Counted from the first letter of the stretch, positions 17,910 through 27,799 are shown. The stretch is 64,000 nt of DNA from Lysobacterales bacterium (GCA_017305135.1 JAFKNA010000008.1:113268-177267); one strand, 5' to 3'. The notes: generated from the sequence alone by a model not told the origin. Numbers and translations are program-made.

Positions 17910-20900
17910 ATGAACTTCACCGACATCTTCATCAAGAAGCCCGTGCTGGCCATCGTCGTCAGCCTGCTCATCCTGGTGCTCGGGCTGCGCTCGGCCAGCG
18001 ATCTCTCGGTGCGCCAGTTCCCGGAGACCGAGAACGCGGTGGTCACGGTGACCACCGCCTATTTCGGCGCCGATGCCGAGACCGTGGCGGGCTTCATCAC
18101 CCAGCCGATGGAAGCGGCCATCGCGCAGGCGCAGGGCATCGACTACCTGTCCTCGACCAGCGTCAGCGGGGTGTCGACGATCATCGCCACGCTGCGTCTC
18201 AACTACGACGCCAACAAGGCGCTCACGCAGATCCAGACCCAGGTGAGCTCGGTGCTGAACCAGCTGCCGCCCGAGGCGCAGCAGCCGGTGCTGAGCGTGC
18301 AGGTCGGCGAGACCACGGCGGCGATGTACATGGGCTTCTACAGCCAGAGCCTGCCAACCAACAACATCACCGACTACCTCGTGCGCGTGGTCAAGCCGCG
18401 GCTCGATTCGATCGAGGGCGTGCAGACGGCCGAGATCCTCGGCGGGCGCCAGTTCGCGCTGCGCGCCTGGCTCGACCCCAACCGCATGGCCGCGCATGGC
18501 GTGACCGCCGCCGACGTGTCCGCCGCGCTGGCCGCCAACAACTACCTCGCCGCGGTCGGCGCCAGCAAGGGACCGGCGGTCACCACCACCCTGACCGCCT
18601 CGACGGACCTGCACTCCGTCGACGAATTCAAGCAGCTCGCGGTCAAGCAGAAGGACGGCGCGATCGTGCGCCTGGAAGACGTCGCCACCGTCGTGCTCGG
18701 CGCCGAGGACTACGATTCGGCGGTGGCCTTCGATGGCCAGCAGTCGGTGTTCCTCGGCATCAAGGTGGCGCCGGACGCGAACATCCTCGACGTCGCCGAG
18801 CGCGTGCGCAACACCTTCCCGGACATCCAGTCGCAGCTCCCGACCGGCCTCACGGCGAAGATCGCCTACGACGCCACCGACTTCGTCAACGCCTCGATCG
18901 ACGAGGTGATCAAGACCCTGCTCGAGGCGCTGGCCATCGTCACCCTGGTGATCTTCCTCTTCCTCGGAAGCTTCCGCGCGGTGGCGGTACCGGTGATCGC
19001 GATGCCGCTGTCGCTGATCGGCACCTTCTTCGTGATGCTGGCGATGGGCTATTCGATCAACCTCATCACCCTGCTGGCGCTGGTGCTGGCGATTGGCCTG
19101 GTGGTGGACGATGCGATCATCGTGGTCGAGAACGTCGACCGCCACATGAAGGAAGGCAAGTCGCCGCTCGAGGCCGCCTTCCTCGCCGCGCGCGAACTCG
19201 GCGGGCCGATCCTGGCCATGACCGTGGTGCTGATCGCGGTGTACGTGCCGATCGGCTTCCAGGGCGGGCTCACCGGGGCGCTGTTCACCGAATTCGCGTT
19301 CACCCTCGCCGGCGCGGTGACGGTGTCGGCGATCGTCGCCCTGACGCTGTCGCCGATGATGTGCTCGCGCTTCTTCAGGAGCGAGCAGGAAGGCAACCGC
19401 TTCGTGCGCTTCATCGACCGCCGCTTCGAGCGCCTGCATGGCGCCTACGAGCGGCGCCTGGCCTCGACGCTGGCGACCTGGAGCGTGCCGGTGGTGATGG
19501 GCCTGCTGCTGCTCGGCGGCACGGTGTTCCTGTTCGCGAGCTCCAAGAGCGAGCTGGCGCCGGAAGAGGACCAGGGCATCGTCGCCGGCATGTCGATGGC
19601 GGCGCCGAACGCCTCGCCGCAGCAGGTCGCCGGTTACCTGCCGCTGGCGCACGAGCTCGCCAAGTCGATTCCCGAGACCCAGCAGACCTTCCAGTTCACC
19701 GGCTTCTCGGGACCCAATTCACTCTTCACCGGCGTGATGCTGACCGACTGGGGCAAGCGCGAGCGCAACGCCCACCAGGTGCAGCAGGAACTGCAGGAGA
19801 AGTGGAGCACGATGGCCGGCACGCAGTCCGTCGCCTTCCAGTTCCCTTCGCTGCCGGGCGCCTCGGGCATGCCGGTGGAGGTGGTGATGACCACCACCGA
19901 GCCCTTCGACAACCTCTACGGGGTGGCCCAGGCGGTGCTGGAGAAGGCGCAGAAGAGCGGCATGTTCTGGTTCGTCGACATGAACCTCAAGATCGACAAG
20001 CCGCAAAGCACGGTGGTGGTGGATCGCGACCTCACCACGTCGCTGGGCCTCAGCCAGCGCGACGTCGGCACCTCGCTCGGCGCCGCGCTCGGCGGCGGCT
20101 ACGTCAACTACTTCTCGATCGCCGGGCGTTCCTACAAGGTGATCCCGCAGGTGCTGCAGGCCGACCGCCTCAATCCGGACCAGGTGCTCGACTACCAGAT
20201 CAGGACGCCCAACGGTGCCATGCTGCCGGCCTCGACGGTGGCCTCGATCGAGCGCGAGGTGGTGCCGCAGGGACTGCTGCGCTTCCAGCAGCTCAACTCG
20301 GTCACCTTCCAGGGCGTGCCGATGGTGTCGCAGGGCGAGGCGATCGAGTTCCTGCGCCAGACCATCGCCGACACCGCGCCGGCGGGCTATGGCGTGGATT
20401 ATTCCGGCCAGGCGCGCCAGTTCATGCAGGAAAGCGGCGGCTTCGCAATGACCCTGTTGTTCGCCGTCATCATCGTGTTCCTGGCGCTGGCCGCGCAGTT
20501 CAACAGCCTGCGCGACCCGATCGTGATCCTGGTGTCGGTGCCGATGGCGCTGTTCGGCGCGCTGGTGTTCATCAACATCCTGCCGGGCCTGGTCGGCATG
20601 GGCACGATCGGCTTCGGCTGGAACACCTCGCTCAACATCTACACCCAGGTCGGCCTGGTGACGCTGATGGGCCTGATCTCCAAGCACGGCATCCTGATCG
20701 TCGAGTTCGCCAACGAGATGCAGCGCAGCGGCATGGGCAAGCGCGAGGCGATCCTGCACGCGGCGGCGGTGCGCCTCAGGCCCATCCTGATGACCACCGC
20801 GGCGATGGTGCTCGGCGTGCTGCCGCTGGTGCTGGCCAAGGGCGCGGGCGCTGCCGGGCGCTTCAACATGGGCCTGGTGATCACCACCGGCCTCACCATC

Positions 20901-21020
20901 GGCACGCTGTTCACCTTGTTCGTGGTGCCGGCCTTCTACATGCTGCTGGCCGAGGACCACCACGGTGAGAAGGCGCACGATGTCGAAGCCGGGCTGGAAC
21001 CGGCCACCGCGGGTGCATGA
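17910..21020 (+). CDS. RND multidrug efflux permease (HAE1 family)
   Basis: This is a 1036-residue inner-membrane proton-driven pump, the usual length of AcrB/MexB/MexK-type permeases. It begins MNFTDIFIKKPVLAIVVSLL and has the two repeated halves with large periplasmic loops. The proton-relay helix is ITLLALVLAIGLVVDDAIIVVENV. The second half carries VTLMGLISKHGILIVEFANEM and the final FTLFVVPAFYMLLAEDHH. ATG 17910 has a weak AGGA upstream. It needs the adaptor at 16264 and an outer-membrane factor that is not encoded here. The substrate cannot be inferred. Confidence 0.96.
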   Translation: MNFTDIFIKKPVLAIVVSLLILVLGLRSASDLSVRQFPETENAVVTVTTAYFGADAETVAGFITQPMEAAIAQAQGIDYLSSTSVSGVSTIIATLRLNYDANKALTQIQTQVSSVLNQLPPEAQQPVLSVQVGETTAAMYMGFYSQSLPTNNITDYLVRVVKPRLDSIEGVQTAEILGGRQFALRAWLDPNRMAAHGVTAADVSAALAANNYLAAVGASKGPAVTTTLTASTDLHSVDEFKQLAVKQKDGAIVRLEDVATVVLGAEDYDSAVAFDGQQSVFLGIKVAPDANILDVAERVRNTFPDIQSQLPTGLTAKIAYDATDFVNASIDEVIKTLLEALAIVTLVIFLFLGSFRAVAVPVIAMPLSLIGTFFVMLAMGYSINLITLLALVLAIGLVVDDAIIVVENVDRHMKEGKSPLEAAFLAARELGGPILAMTVVLIAVYVPIGFQGGLTGALFTEFAFTLAGAVTVSAIVALTLSPMMCSRFFRSEQEGNRFVRFIDRRFERLHGAYERRLASTLATWSVPVVMGLLLLGGTVFLFASSKSELAPEEDQGIVAGMSMAAPNASPQQVAGYLPLAHELAKSIPETQQTFQFTGFSGPNSLFTGVMLTDWGKRERNAHQVQQELQEKWSTMAGTQSVAFQFPSLPGASGMPVEVVMTTTEPFDNLYGVAQAVLEKAQKSGMFWFVDMNLKIDKPQSTVVVDRDLTTSLGLSQRDVGTSLGAALGGGYVNYFSIAGRSYKVIPQVLQADRLNPDQVLDYQIRTPNGAMLPASTVASIEREVVPQGLLRFQQLNSVTFQGVPMVSQGEAIEFLRQTIADTAPAGYGVDYSGQARQFMQESGGFAMTLLFAVIIVFLALAAQFNSLRDPIVILVSVPMALFGALVFINILPGLVGMGTIGFGWNTSLNIYTQVGLVTLMGLISKHGILIVEFANEMQRSGMGKREAILHAAAVRLRPILMTTAAMVLGVLPLVLAKGAGAAGRFNMGLVITTGLTIGTLFTLFVVPAFYMLLAEDHHGEKAHDVEAGLEPATAGA

Positions 21021-21072
21021 CGGAGGCGCGCGGGCGATGCTCCGCGCGCCCGCCGAGCCCATCCAGATTGCA

Positions 21073-21903
21073 ATGAACGACGCCACGCAAAGCCCGCTCG
21101 GCCGTGAAACGGCCTATTCCAGCCGCTACGATCCGGGCCTGCTGTTCCCGATCCCGCGCGCGCCCAATCGGGCCGCGCTCGGCATCCATGGCGCGCCGCC
21201 ATTCGGCGGCGTGGACATCTGGAATGCCTACGAGCTTTCCTGGCTCGATCCACGCGGCGTGCCGAAGGTGGCGCTCGGCGAGTTCCGCGTGCCGGCCGAT
21301 TCGACCAACCTGGTCGAATCCAAGTCGCTGAAGCTCTACCTCAACGGCTTCAGCCAGGAGCGGATCACTGGAATCGGCGAGCTGCAGCCGCGCATCGCCG
21401 CCGACCTTTCGCGCGCGGCGGGCGCAGCGGTCGTCGTCGCCCTGCGGGAGGCCTCCGCCTCCGGCCCAGCCGCAAGCCCCGGAGCGCTGGAAGGGCGCTC
21501 GATCGATGATGCCGGGATCGATGTCGACCACTACGGTCCGCCGCAGGCCGGCTTCCTCGGTGTGCTCCCCGGCGCCGAGGTCGAGGAAGCCCTGGTTTCC
21601 GACCTCCTGAAATCCAATTGCCCGGTGACCGGGCAGCCGGACTGGGCCAGCCTGTGGATCCGCTATCGAGGCCGGCGCATCGATCCGGCGGGCCTGCTGC
21701 GCTACGTCGTCTCCTTCCGCGAACACTCGGGTTTCCACGAGGACTGCGTCGAGCGCATCTTCATCGACCTCATGCAGCGCTGCGCACCGCGGCAACTGAC
21801 GGTTTACGCGCGCTATACCCGCCGCGGCGGCCTCGACATCAATCCCTGGCGCAGCAGCGACGCATTGGCGCCGGCCCCGAATGTCCGACTCCCCCGCCAG
21901 TGA
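21073..21903 (+). CDS. queF: NADPH-dependent 7-cyano-7-deazaguanine reductase
   Basis: QueF reduces preQ0 to preQ1 in queuosine tRNA modification. The 276-residue product is the long, bimodular form seen in E. coli (282 residues). The QueF signature ESKSLKLYLNGF is at residues 82-93 and the nucleophilic cysteine is C183 in LKSNCPVTGQPDW. The C-terminal half has SFREHSGFHEDCVERIF and YTRRGGLDINPWRS. ATG 21073 matches the usual family N-terminus. Other queuosine genes are not in the window. Confidence 0.96.
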   Translation: MNDATQSPLGRETAYSSRYDPGLLFPIPRAPNRAALGIHGAPPFGGVDIWNAYELSWLDPRGVPKVALGEFRVPADSTNLVESKSLKLYLNGFSQERITGIGELQPRIAADLSRAAGAAVVVALREASASGPAASPGALEGRSIDDAGIDVDHYGPPQAGFLGVLPGAEVEEALVSDLLKSNCPVTGQPDWASLWIRYRGRRIDPAGLLRYVVSFREHSGFHEDCVERIFIDLMQRCAPRQLTVYARYTRRGGLDINPWRSSDALAPAPNVRLPRQ

Positions 21904-21963
21904 TACGGCGGCGGAAAACACAACGAAGACGCAATTCGTAACATGCCGCTCCGGCGGTGCTCA

Positions 21964-21993
21964 TTCACGGTTAAGGGCGTGCGAGTGTATTGT
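21964..21993 (+). promoter_or_regulatory. Possible promoter of the LysM gene
   Basis: TTCACG (21964-21969) and TATTGT (21988-21993) are separated by 18 bp, in the AT-richer gap 21904-22021 before the LysM gene. Confidence 0.3.
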
Positions 21994-22021
21994 GCATCCC
22001 TTGTCGAGACGAGGGAGTGCC

Positions 22022-22342
22022 ATGGTGAACGATCCCAACAAGCCGGATTTCTCCAACGTCGAATCCGGCAGTTCCAGCACGGCCACTACACCGCCGAAGG
22101 CCGACTTCGGCAATGTGCAGTCCGGTTCCGCATCGACCGCGGCCGCCGAAGCGCCGGAAAGCCGCACCTACACGGTGCTGACCGGCGACAGCCTCTCGAA
22201 GATCGCCAGGAAGCTCTACGGCGACGCCAACCGCTGGCGCGAGATCTTCGACGCCAACCGCGACCAGCTCGACAATCCCGACCTGATCCAGCCGGGCCAG
22301 GTCCTGAAGATTCCCGCGGATGCCGCCCCTTCCAACGCCTGA
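22022..22342 (+). CDS. LysM-domain protein with a duplicated N-terminal motif
   Basis: This 106-residue protein ends in a LysM domain: YTVLTGDSLSKIARKLYGDA, then NRWREIFDANRDQL and IQPGQVLKIP. It is close to the LysM of E. coli Kbp/YgaU but has no BON domain. Instead the N-terminus holds two imperfect copies of a ~20-residue unit, KPDFSNVESGSSSTA and KADFGNVQSGSASTA. No signal peptide is visible, so periplasmic location is not supported and it may be cytoplasmic like Kbp. ATG 22022 follows a GAGGGAG ribosome binding site. The lipoprotein gene follows 18 bp downstream. Confidence 0.85.
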   Translation: MVNDPNKPDFSNVESGSSSTATTPPKADFGNVQSGSASTAAAEAPESRTYTVLTGDSLSKIARKLYGDANRWREIFDANRDQLDNPDLIQPGQVLKIPADAAPSNA

Positions 22343-22360
22343 CAATCGGAGGTCCAGATC

Positions 22361-22867
22361 ATGCAATTGCCACGCAGTTCGCTCACCCTGATGCTTGCCA
22401 TGGCCGGCGCGCTCGCCCTCGCCGCCTGCGGCAAGAAGGAAGAACCCGCGCCGCCCGCGACCACGCCGCCTCCGGCGCAGACCACGCCCCCGCCGGCGCA
22501 GACCCCTCCGCCGCCTGCCGAGCAGCCACCTGCCGGTCAAGCGGTGACGGTGACCTCGGTCGACCTCGGCACCGACGTCGGTTCCGATCAGCGGGTGACG
22601 TCGCCGAAGACCGATTTCGCGCCGAACGACACCATCTACGCCGCGGTCACCACCAGCGGCACCTCGGACAACGCGGTGCTGCACGCCAAGTGGAGCTTCC
22701 AGGACGGCCAGACCGTCAACGAGTCCTCGCAGACCATCGCGCCGAACGGCTCGGCCGTGACCAGCTTCCACATCAGCAAGCCCGATGGCTGGCCGGCCGG
22801 CAACTACAAGGTCGAGATTTCCCTCGACGGCCAGGTCGTCGCCACCAAGGACTTCACCGTCAAGTGA
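22361..22867 (+). CDS. Lipoprotein with proline-rich linker
   Basis: This is a 168-residue lipoprotein: signal MQLPRSSLTLMLAMAGALALAA with lipobox LAAC, then a linker rich in PPPAQT repeats. The ~110-residue C-terminal domain has predicted beta structure (VTVTSVDLGTDVGSDQRV, NYKVEISLDGQVVATKDFTV), resembling bacterial immunoglobulin-like folds. The start has GGAGG upstream. Function unknown. Its gap from the LysM gene is only 18 bp, suggesting a two-gene envelope operon. A hairpin begins on its stop codon. Confidence 0.82.
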   Translation: MQLPRSSLTLMLAMAGALALAACGKKEEPAPPATTPPPAQTTPPPAQTPPPPAEQPPAGQAVTVTSVDLGTDVGSDQRVTSPKTDFAPNDTIYAAVTTSGTSDNAVLHAKWSFQDGQTVNESSQTIAPNGSAVTSFHISKPDGWPAGNYKVEISLDGQVVATKDFTVK

Positions 22868-23030
22868 CGCCAGGATGGCGTCACCCCGGACAGCACAAGG
22901 ATGTGCGGTGATCCGGGGTCCAGTACGATACGGACTCACCCCGTGCAGGCCAGGGATGGCCGGTGACACGGGGCCCAGTCCAACATGGGCGTCACCCCGG
23001 ACAGCACACGGATGTGCGGTGATCCGGGGT
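22865..23030 (+). repeat. Cluster of palindromes after the lipoprotein gene
   Basis: The 301-bp gap 22868-23168 holds no gene but nested hairpins. TGACGCCA-GGA-TGGCGTCA (22865-22883) starts on the stop codon. Two copies of a unit follow, each with outer arms ACCCCGGA/TCCGGGGT (22883-22919 and 22994-23030) and an inner GCACA/TGTGC stem with loop AGGA or CGGA. A GGCCA-GGGA-TGGCC stem lies between them at 22948-22961. The first hairpin may terminate transcription. From 23031 to 23168 nothing further is recognised. Confidence 0.75.
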
Positions 23031-23168
23031 CCGGCAAAGGCGTCGGGCGCGTAGCCCCGACCCACGAAGCAAGGGCGGCCCCGGGCCGCCCTTGTGCCGT
23101 CTGCGCCAAGCCTCCGATGCGCTTTGAGCCAGCAGGTCGCCCCTACGCGGCCGACGTACCGACCCGCT

Positions 23169-24113
23169 TCAGCCTCCGAACGCGTGCTCCTCGGCCGCAT
23201 AGCCGAGCGCCACCGCACCGGTGCCGATATTGACCATGCCGGTCACGCTCATCGGGCTCTCGAAGTATTCCACGCCGTGCCCGGCGCAGGTTTCGCGCAG
23301 CGCCGCGTAGCCGGGCAGGGCCGCCAGTTCCGAAAGCTCCCCGCCATAGCTGACGCACAGGGTCGGCGTCAGCAGCCCGGCCCGCACGCGTGCGGCGGCG
23401 TGGTCGAACAGCATCTGCGCCGCGGCCTCGAAGCCGCGGGCCTTGCCTACCGGCCCGGTCTCGCCACGCCGGGCGCGCAGGATCGGCTTGATGTCAAGCG
23501 CGCTGCCGAGCGTCGCGCTGAGCCAGCCGACGCTGCGGTCGCCGCGCTTCTGCGTGCGCGCACGCAGGTAGAAGAGATCGCGCGGCACGACGTAGCCGTA
23601 GGTGCTGCGCGCGATCGTCTCCAGGCGCTCGCGCATCTGCCCCGGGTTGAGCCCGGCAACGCGCAGTCGCACCGCTTCCACCGCGGTGACGCCCTGCGCG
23701 GCGAAGAGGTTTTCCGTATCGATCACCCGCATCAGGAAGGGGCCGGGCACGCCGGCAGCCTGGCGGATCGGCCGGTAGTCCTTGAGGATCGAGAACGAGG
23801 CCTGGCTGGCGTTGTGGTAGATCGGGCTGCGCGTCGCCGTGATGGTCAGGCAGAACACGCAGTCGTAATCCTTCACCAGCCGGCCGAGGAACAGGTTGCG
23901 CACCTGCTCGATCGAGTAGGGCTCGGTCTCGGCGGCCTGCGAGCGGGTGCCGAAACCCTCCGCGAAGAAGCGCTGCCAGGCCAGCGGGTCGCGGTCGTCC
24001 ACCAGCGTGTCATCGCCGAGGTGAATGCGGATCGGCAACACCGTGACCGCGTGCTGCCGGAGGTAGTCGGCCGCGAGATCGCAGGCCGAGTCGACCACGA
24101 TGCCTATGCGCAT
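23169..24113 (-). CDS. DegV-family fatty-acid-binding protein
   Basis: The 314-residue product begins [20 protein letters not shown], the DegV signature, and carries [29 protein letters not shown] and the C-terminal [11 protein letters not shown]. DegV/FakB proteins bind a fatty acid; in Firmicutes they present it to the kinase FakA. No FakA-like kinase is in this window. The protein is longer than the usual ~280 residues. ATG 24113 has a GAGGGG ribosome binding site. It is divergent from icd across 177 bp. Confidence 0.88.
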   Translation of the reverse strand: MRIGIVVDSACDLAADYLRQHAVTVLPIRIHLGDDTLVDDRDPLAWQRFFAEGFGTRSQAAETEPYSIEQVRNLFLGRLVKDYDCVFCLTITATRSPIYHNASQASFSILKDYRPIRQAAGVPGPFLMRVIDTENLFAAQGVTAVEAVRLRVAGLNPGQMRERLETIARSTYGYVVPRDLFYLRARTQKRGDRSVGWLSATLGSALDIKPILRARRGETGPVGKARGFEAAAQMLFDHAAARVRAGLLTPTLCVSYGGELSELAALPGYAALRETCAGHGVEYFESPMSVTGMVNIGTGAVALGYAAEEHAFGG

Positions 24114-24290
24114 GACGCCCCTCGCCAGTGCATGGCAGCGCACGCTTCGGCGTCCGCCGCGTCGGCCAACCGTACCATTGTCTCCGCGCGGAGTGTTCTT
24201 GCACTGCAGCGCAAACGGGCGCCATGCGACAATGCGCGGTCGCCGCGCGCCCGGCGCGCGGCCGTGATCCGTCCCATCCGGAGAAGTCCC

Positions 24291-25550
24291 ATGACGCAGT
24301 CGACCCTCGTGCCGCCGTCCGGCGGCGCCAAGATCAGCATCGCCGACGGCGCGCTGAACGTTCCCGAGAACCCGATCGTGCCCTTCATCGAAGGCGATGG
24401 CACCGGCCCCGACATCTGGCGCGCGACGGTGCGCGTGCTCGACGCCTCGGTGGAGAAGTCCTATGGCGGCAAGCGCCGGATCCACTGGATGGAAGTGCTT
24501 GCCGGCGAAAAGGCCTTCAACCAGACCGGAAGCTGGCTGCCCGACGAGACGGTCGAGGCCTGCCGCGAGTACCTGGTGTCGATCAAGGGCCCGCTGACCA
24601 CGCCGGTTGGCGGCGGCATCCGCTCGCTGAACGTGGCGCTGCGGCAGATGCTGGATCTCTACACCTGCCTGCGTCCGGTGCGCTGGTTCAAGGGCGTGCC
24701 CTCGCCGGTGAAGGATCCGTCGAAGGTCGACATGACGATCTTCCGCGAGAACACCGAGGACATCTACGCCGGCATTGAATTCCAGCAGGGCACCGATGAC
24801 GCGAAGCGCTTCGCCGCGCTGCTCGAGCAGAACTTCCCCGAGCGCTTCGCCAAGGTGCGCTTCCCGACCAGCTCGGGCTTCGGCATCAAGCCGGTGTCGC
24901 AGGAAGGCACCGAGCGGCTGGTGCGCGCGGCGATCAGGTACGCGATCGACAACGACCGCAGCTCGGTGACGCTGGTGCACAAGGGCAACATCATGAAGTT
25001 CACCGAAGGCGCGTTCCGCGACTGGGGCTATGCCCTCGCCGAGCGCGAGTTCGGCGCGACGGAACTGGACGGCGGCCCTTGGATGCAGCTGACCAATCCG
25101 AAGACCGGAAACCCGATCACGGTCAAGGACGCCATCGCCGACGCCTTCCTGCAACAGATCCTGCTCAGGCCCGCCGACTACGACGTGGTGGCGACGCTGA
25201 ACCTCAACGGCGATTACCTCTCCGACGCGCTGGCCGCGCAGGTCGGCGGCATCGGCATCGCCCCGGGCGGCAACATCAACTACGTCACCGGCCACGCGGT
25301 GTTCGAGGCCACCCACGGCACCGCGCCGAAGTACGCCAACCAGGACAAGGTGAACCCGGGTTCCCTGATCCTCTCCGGCGAGATGATGCTGCGCTACATG
25401 GGCTGGACCGAAGCCGCCGACGCGCTCATCAACGCCATGGACAGGGCGATCGCGGCGAAGCGCGTGACCTACGATTTCGCACGCCTAATGGAGGGGGCGA
25501 CCGAAGTCAAGACGTCCGAGTTCGGGGATGCCCTCATCGCGGCGCTTTGA
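24291..25550 (+). CDS. icd: Isocitrate dehydrogenase, NADP-dependent
   Basis: This TCA-cycle enzyme converts isocitrate to 2-oxoglutarate with NADP+. The 419-residue product is close to E. coli Icd (416). It has the regulatory/substrate serine S112 in [13 protein letters not shown] (E. coli S113), [13 protein letters not shown], and the NADP-specificity Lys-Tyr in [18 protein letters not shown]. The serine is the target of the kinase/phosphatase AceK, encoded next at 25985. GGAGAAG lies eight bases before ATG 24291. Confidence 0.97.
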   Translation: MTQSTLVPPSGGAKISIADGALNVPENPIVPFIEGDGTGPDIWRATVRVLDASVEKSYGGKRRIHWMEVLAGEKAFNQTGSWLPDETVEACREYLVSIKGPLTTPVGGGIRSLNVALRQMLDLYTCLRPVRWFKGVPSPVKDPSKVDMTIFRENTEDIYAGIEFQQGTDDAKRFAALLEQNFPERFAKVRFPTSSGFGIKPVSQEGTERLVRAAIRYAIDNDRSSVTLVHKGNIMKFTEGAFRDWGYALAEREFGATELDGGPWMQLTNPKTGNPITVKDAIADAFLQQILLRPADYDVVATLNLNGDYLSDALAAQVGGIGIAPGGNINYVTGHAVFEATHGTAPKYANQDKVNPGSLILSGEMMLRYMGWTEAADALINAMDRAIAAKRVTYDFARLMEGATEVKTSEFGDALIAAL

Positions 25551-25607
25551 TCTCTCTCGCTTTGCGGATTGCGGCTTTCCGGAGAATGGGGCCGCATCCC
25601 TGCGCGT

Positions 25608-25907
25608 TCCGCTCGCATCCATGCGAGCGGGTCACTTCTCTTGACTTCGGGCATCCTGCCCTTCGCCCTTCGGGCCGGCTTCGCCGTTCGCGCCGCTCCT
25701 GCGGCGCAGTGCTTGCCCAAAGAGAAGTAACCAAGAAAAAGGGCACCCCGACAGCGGCGCCCTTCGGGTTCGTGGTCGCCGGCCGGGGTTCGCCGACGGC
25801 ACATCCGTGTGCCTGCGGCGAACGCGCGCGCATCCTGCGCGCGCCCCTGCGGGCGATTCCGTCCGACGCCCACCGCCGCTGAAGGGGATTTCGAGGCAAA
25901 AGCAACC
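25608..25907 (-). repeat. Structured intergenic repeat, copy 2 (inverted)
   Basis: The 434-bp gap between icd and aceK (25551-25984) holds an inverted, diverged copy of the repeat at 17471-17817. Hairpins with TCC or TCCA/TCCG loops (GGA on the other strand) are at 25609-25630 (9-bp stem), 25649-25661, 25798-25813 and 25824-25844. The counterpart of the 17641 stem is lost. No gene is supported here. Confidence 0.85.
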
Positions 25908-25984
25908 GCGCACTCGCCACATCCCGCTTGGGCACCCGCCGGGTGGCGCCGCCCAGCCATGCGCTCGTGTGGGACACTCGCCCC

Positions 25985-27730
25985 ATGAGCGCATCGCCCG
26001 CCGCTTCCGCTGCCAGCCTCGGCGAGGCCGCCGCGCGTGCCGCGGCGCTGATCCTCGACGCGTTCCTCGATTACGACGGACGCTTCTCCGACATCACCCG
26101 GCGTGCGCAGCGCCACTTCGAGCGCCGCGACTGGCGCCAGGCGCAGATCGACGCGGGCGCGCGCATCGATCTCTACGATGCCTGCATCCACGAGACGCTG
26201 GCGCGCCTGGAGGGCCTGCTCGACGAGCGCGTGCGCTCGCGGCCGTTGTGGATCGCGATGCGCCGGGCCTACGAGGAGCTCGTCGCGCCGCTGCCCGACC
26301 GCGAACTCACCAAGACCTGGTTCAACACCCTGTCGCGTCGCTTCTTCCACACGCGCGGCGTCGATGCGGACATCGAGTTCGTGGCGCTGGATGCCGACCC
26401 GCTTGCCGGCCATCGCGATCCGATCCATCTGACCCGCCACACACCCGACGAGGGGTTGCAGGCGGCCTGCGCGCGCATGCTGGCGGCGCTGCCGTTCTCA
26501 CGCCCGCTGCTCGGCGGGTCGGAAACCGCCCACGCGATTGCCACGGAGCTGGCCGAACAGGCCTTCGAGGAAAGCCTCGCCGCCGCCGCGTTCGAGTTCC
26601 TCGATCCGCTGTTCTACCGCGAGCGGCGCGCCTACCGGGTGGGCCGGCTGATTGCCGCCGATGGCCGCGCGATTCCGCTGGTGATCGCCTTCACCAGCGA
26701 GGAGCGCGGCATCCGCGCCGATGCGGTGCTGACCAACCTCAACCAGGTGTCGCTGCTGTTCGGCTACGCGCGCAATGCCTTCCATGCGGACCTTGCCGGA
26801 GTCACCGGGGTGGTCGCCTTCCTGCACCGGCTGATGCCGCACAAGCCGGTGGGCGAGCTCTTCACCGTGCTCGGCCGCATCAAGCAGGGCAAGACCGAAC
26901 GCTACCGGCGCAGCTTCCGGCACCTCGCGGAGAACCCGCAGGAACGCCTGGTGCGGGCGCCCGGGCAGCGTGGCATGGTGATGCTGGTGTTCACGCCGCT
27001 CGATGATGCGGTGGTGTTCAAGGTGATCCGCGACCGCTTCGCCTGGCCCAAGGACAGTTCGCGCGGCGATGTCGAGGAGAAATACCGGCTCGTGCTCCGC
27101 TACGACCGTGTCGGCCGGCTGGTTGACACCCAGGAGTTCCGCGACCTGCGCTTTCCCCTGCGGCAGGTCGATCCAGCCCTGCTGGCGGAGCTCGAGCGCG
27201 ACTGCGCGGCGAGCATCGAGATCGGCACGGACGAACTCTTGGTGCGCCACTGTTACGTGCAGCGGCGCCTGCGCCCACTTGATCTCTACACGCGCGAGAT
27301 GCCCTTCGAAGCGGCACGGCGGGCGGTGATCGATTACGGCCAGGCCATCGAGGATCTCGCCATGAGCGGCATCTTCCCCGGCGACCTGCTGCTCAAGAAC
27401 TTCGGCGCCTCGCGCATCGGGCGCGCGGTGTTCTACGACTACGACGAGTTGTCACTGGTCGAGGAATGCCGCTTCCGGCGCGTGCCGAAGGCGGCGGCAG
27501 AGGACGAAACGCGGCCGCTCGATGAATGGCTCGGCGTGGGGGCCCATGACGTCTTCCCCGAACTCTTCCCGCGCTTCCTCGGCCTCTCGCCCGAGTTGCG
27601 CGACGCGCTGGTGGCGGCGCATCCCGGCATCTTCGATGCCGGCTGGTGGCGCGCACTCGCCGACCGGTTCAGGCGCGGCGACCATGGCGATGTGGCCCCG
27701 TACCCGGCGTCCGCGCGCCTCCCGTGCTGA
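25985..27730 (+). CDS. aceK: Isocitrate dehydrogenase kinase/phosphatase
   Basis: AceK phosphorylates and dephosphorylates Icd on its active-site serine and so sets flux between the TCA cycle and the glyoxylate shunt. The 581-residue product matches the family length. It shows KTWFNTLSRRFFHTRGVD near residue 100, the ATP-binding and kinase region MVMLVFTPLDDAVVFKVIRDRFAWPK, and GIFPGDLLLKNFGASRIGRAVFYDYDE with the catalytic residues. It lies directly after its substrate gene icd. aceA and aceB are not seen in the window. Confidence 0.96.
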   Translation: MSASPAASAASLGEAAARAAALILDAFLDYDGRFSDITRRAQRHFERRDWRQAQIDAGARIDLYDACIHETLARLEGLLDERVRSRPLWIAMRRAYEELVAPLPDRELTKTWFNTLSRRFFHTRGVDADIEFVALDADPLAGHRDPIHLTRHTPDEGLQAACARMLAALPFSRPLLGGSETAHAIATELAEQAFEESLAAAAFEFLDPLFYRERRAYRVGRLIAADGRAIPLVIAFTSEERGIRADAVLTNLNQVSLLFGYARNAFHADLAGVTGVVAFLHRLMPHKPVGELFTVLGRIKQGKTERYRRSFRHLAENPQERLVRAPGQRGMVMLVFTPLDDAVVFKVIRDRFAWPKDSSRGDVEEKYRLVLRYDRVGRLVDTQEFRDLRFPLRQVDPALLAELERDCAASIEIGTDELLVRHCYVQRRLRPLDLYTREMPFEAARRAVIDYGQAIEDLAMSGIFPGDLLLKNFGASRIGRAVFYDYDELSLVEECRFRRVPKAAAEDETRPLDEWLGVGAHDVFPELFPRFLGLSPELRDALVAAHPGIFDAGWWRALADRFRRGDHGDVAPYPASARLPC

Positions 27731-27799
27731 GGCGCGCGCCGCCTTCGAGCGCGCGCCCGCACCGGAATCCGGGCGGACGCGGGCGCTCGGTCCCGCCGC

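Noticed and set aside
25534-25994. Open frames across the second repeat copy
   Set aside because: Same reason; similarity to the frames at 17.5 kb reflects the shared DNA repeat, not a protein family.
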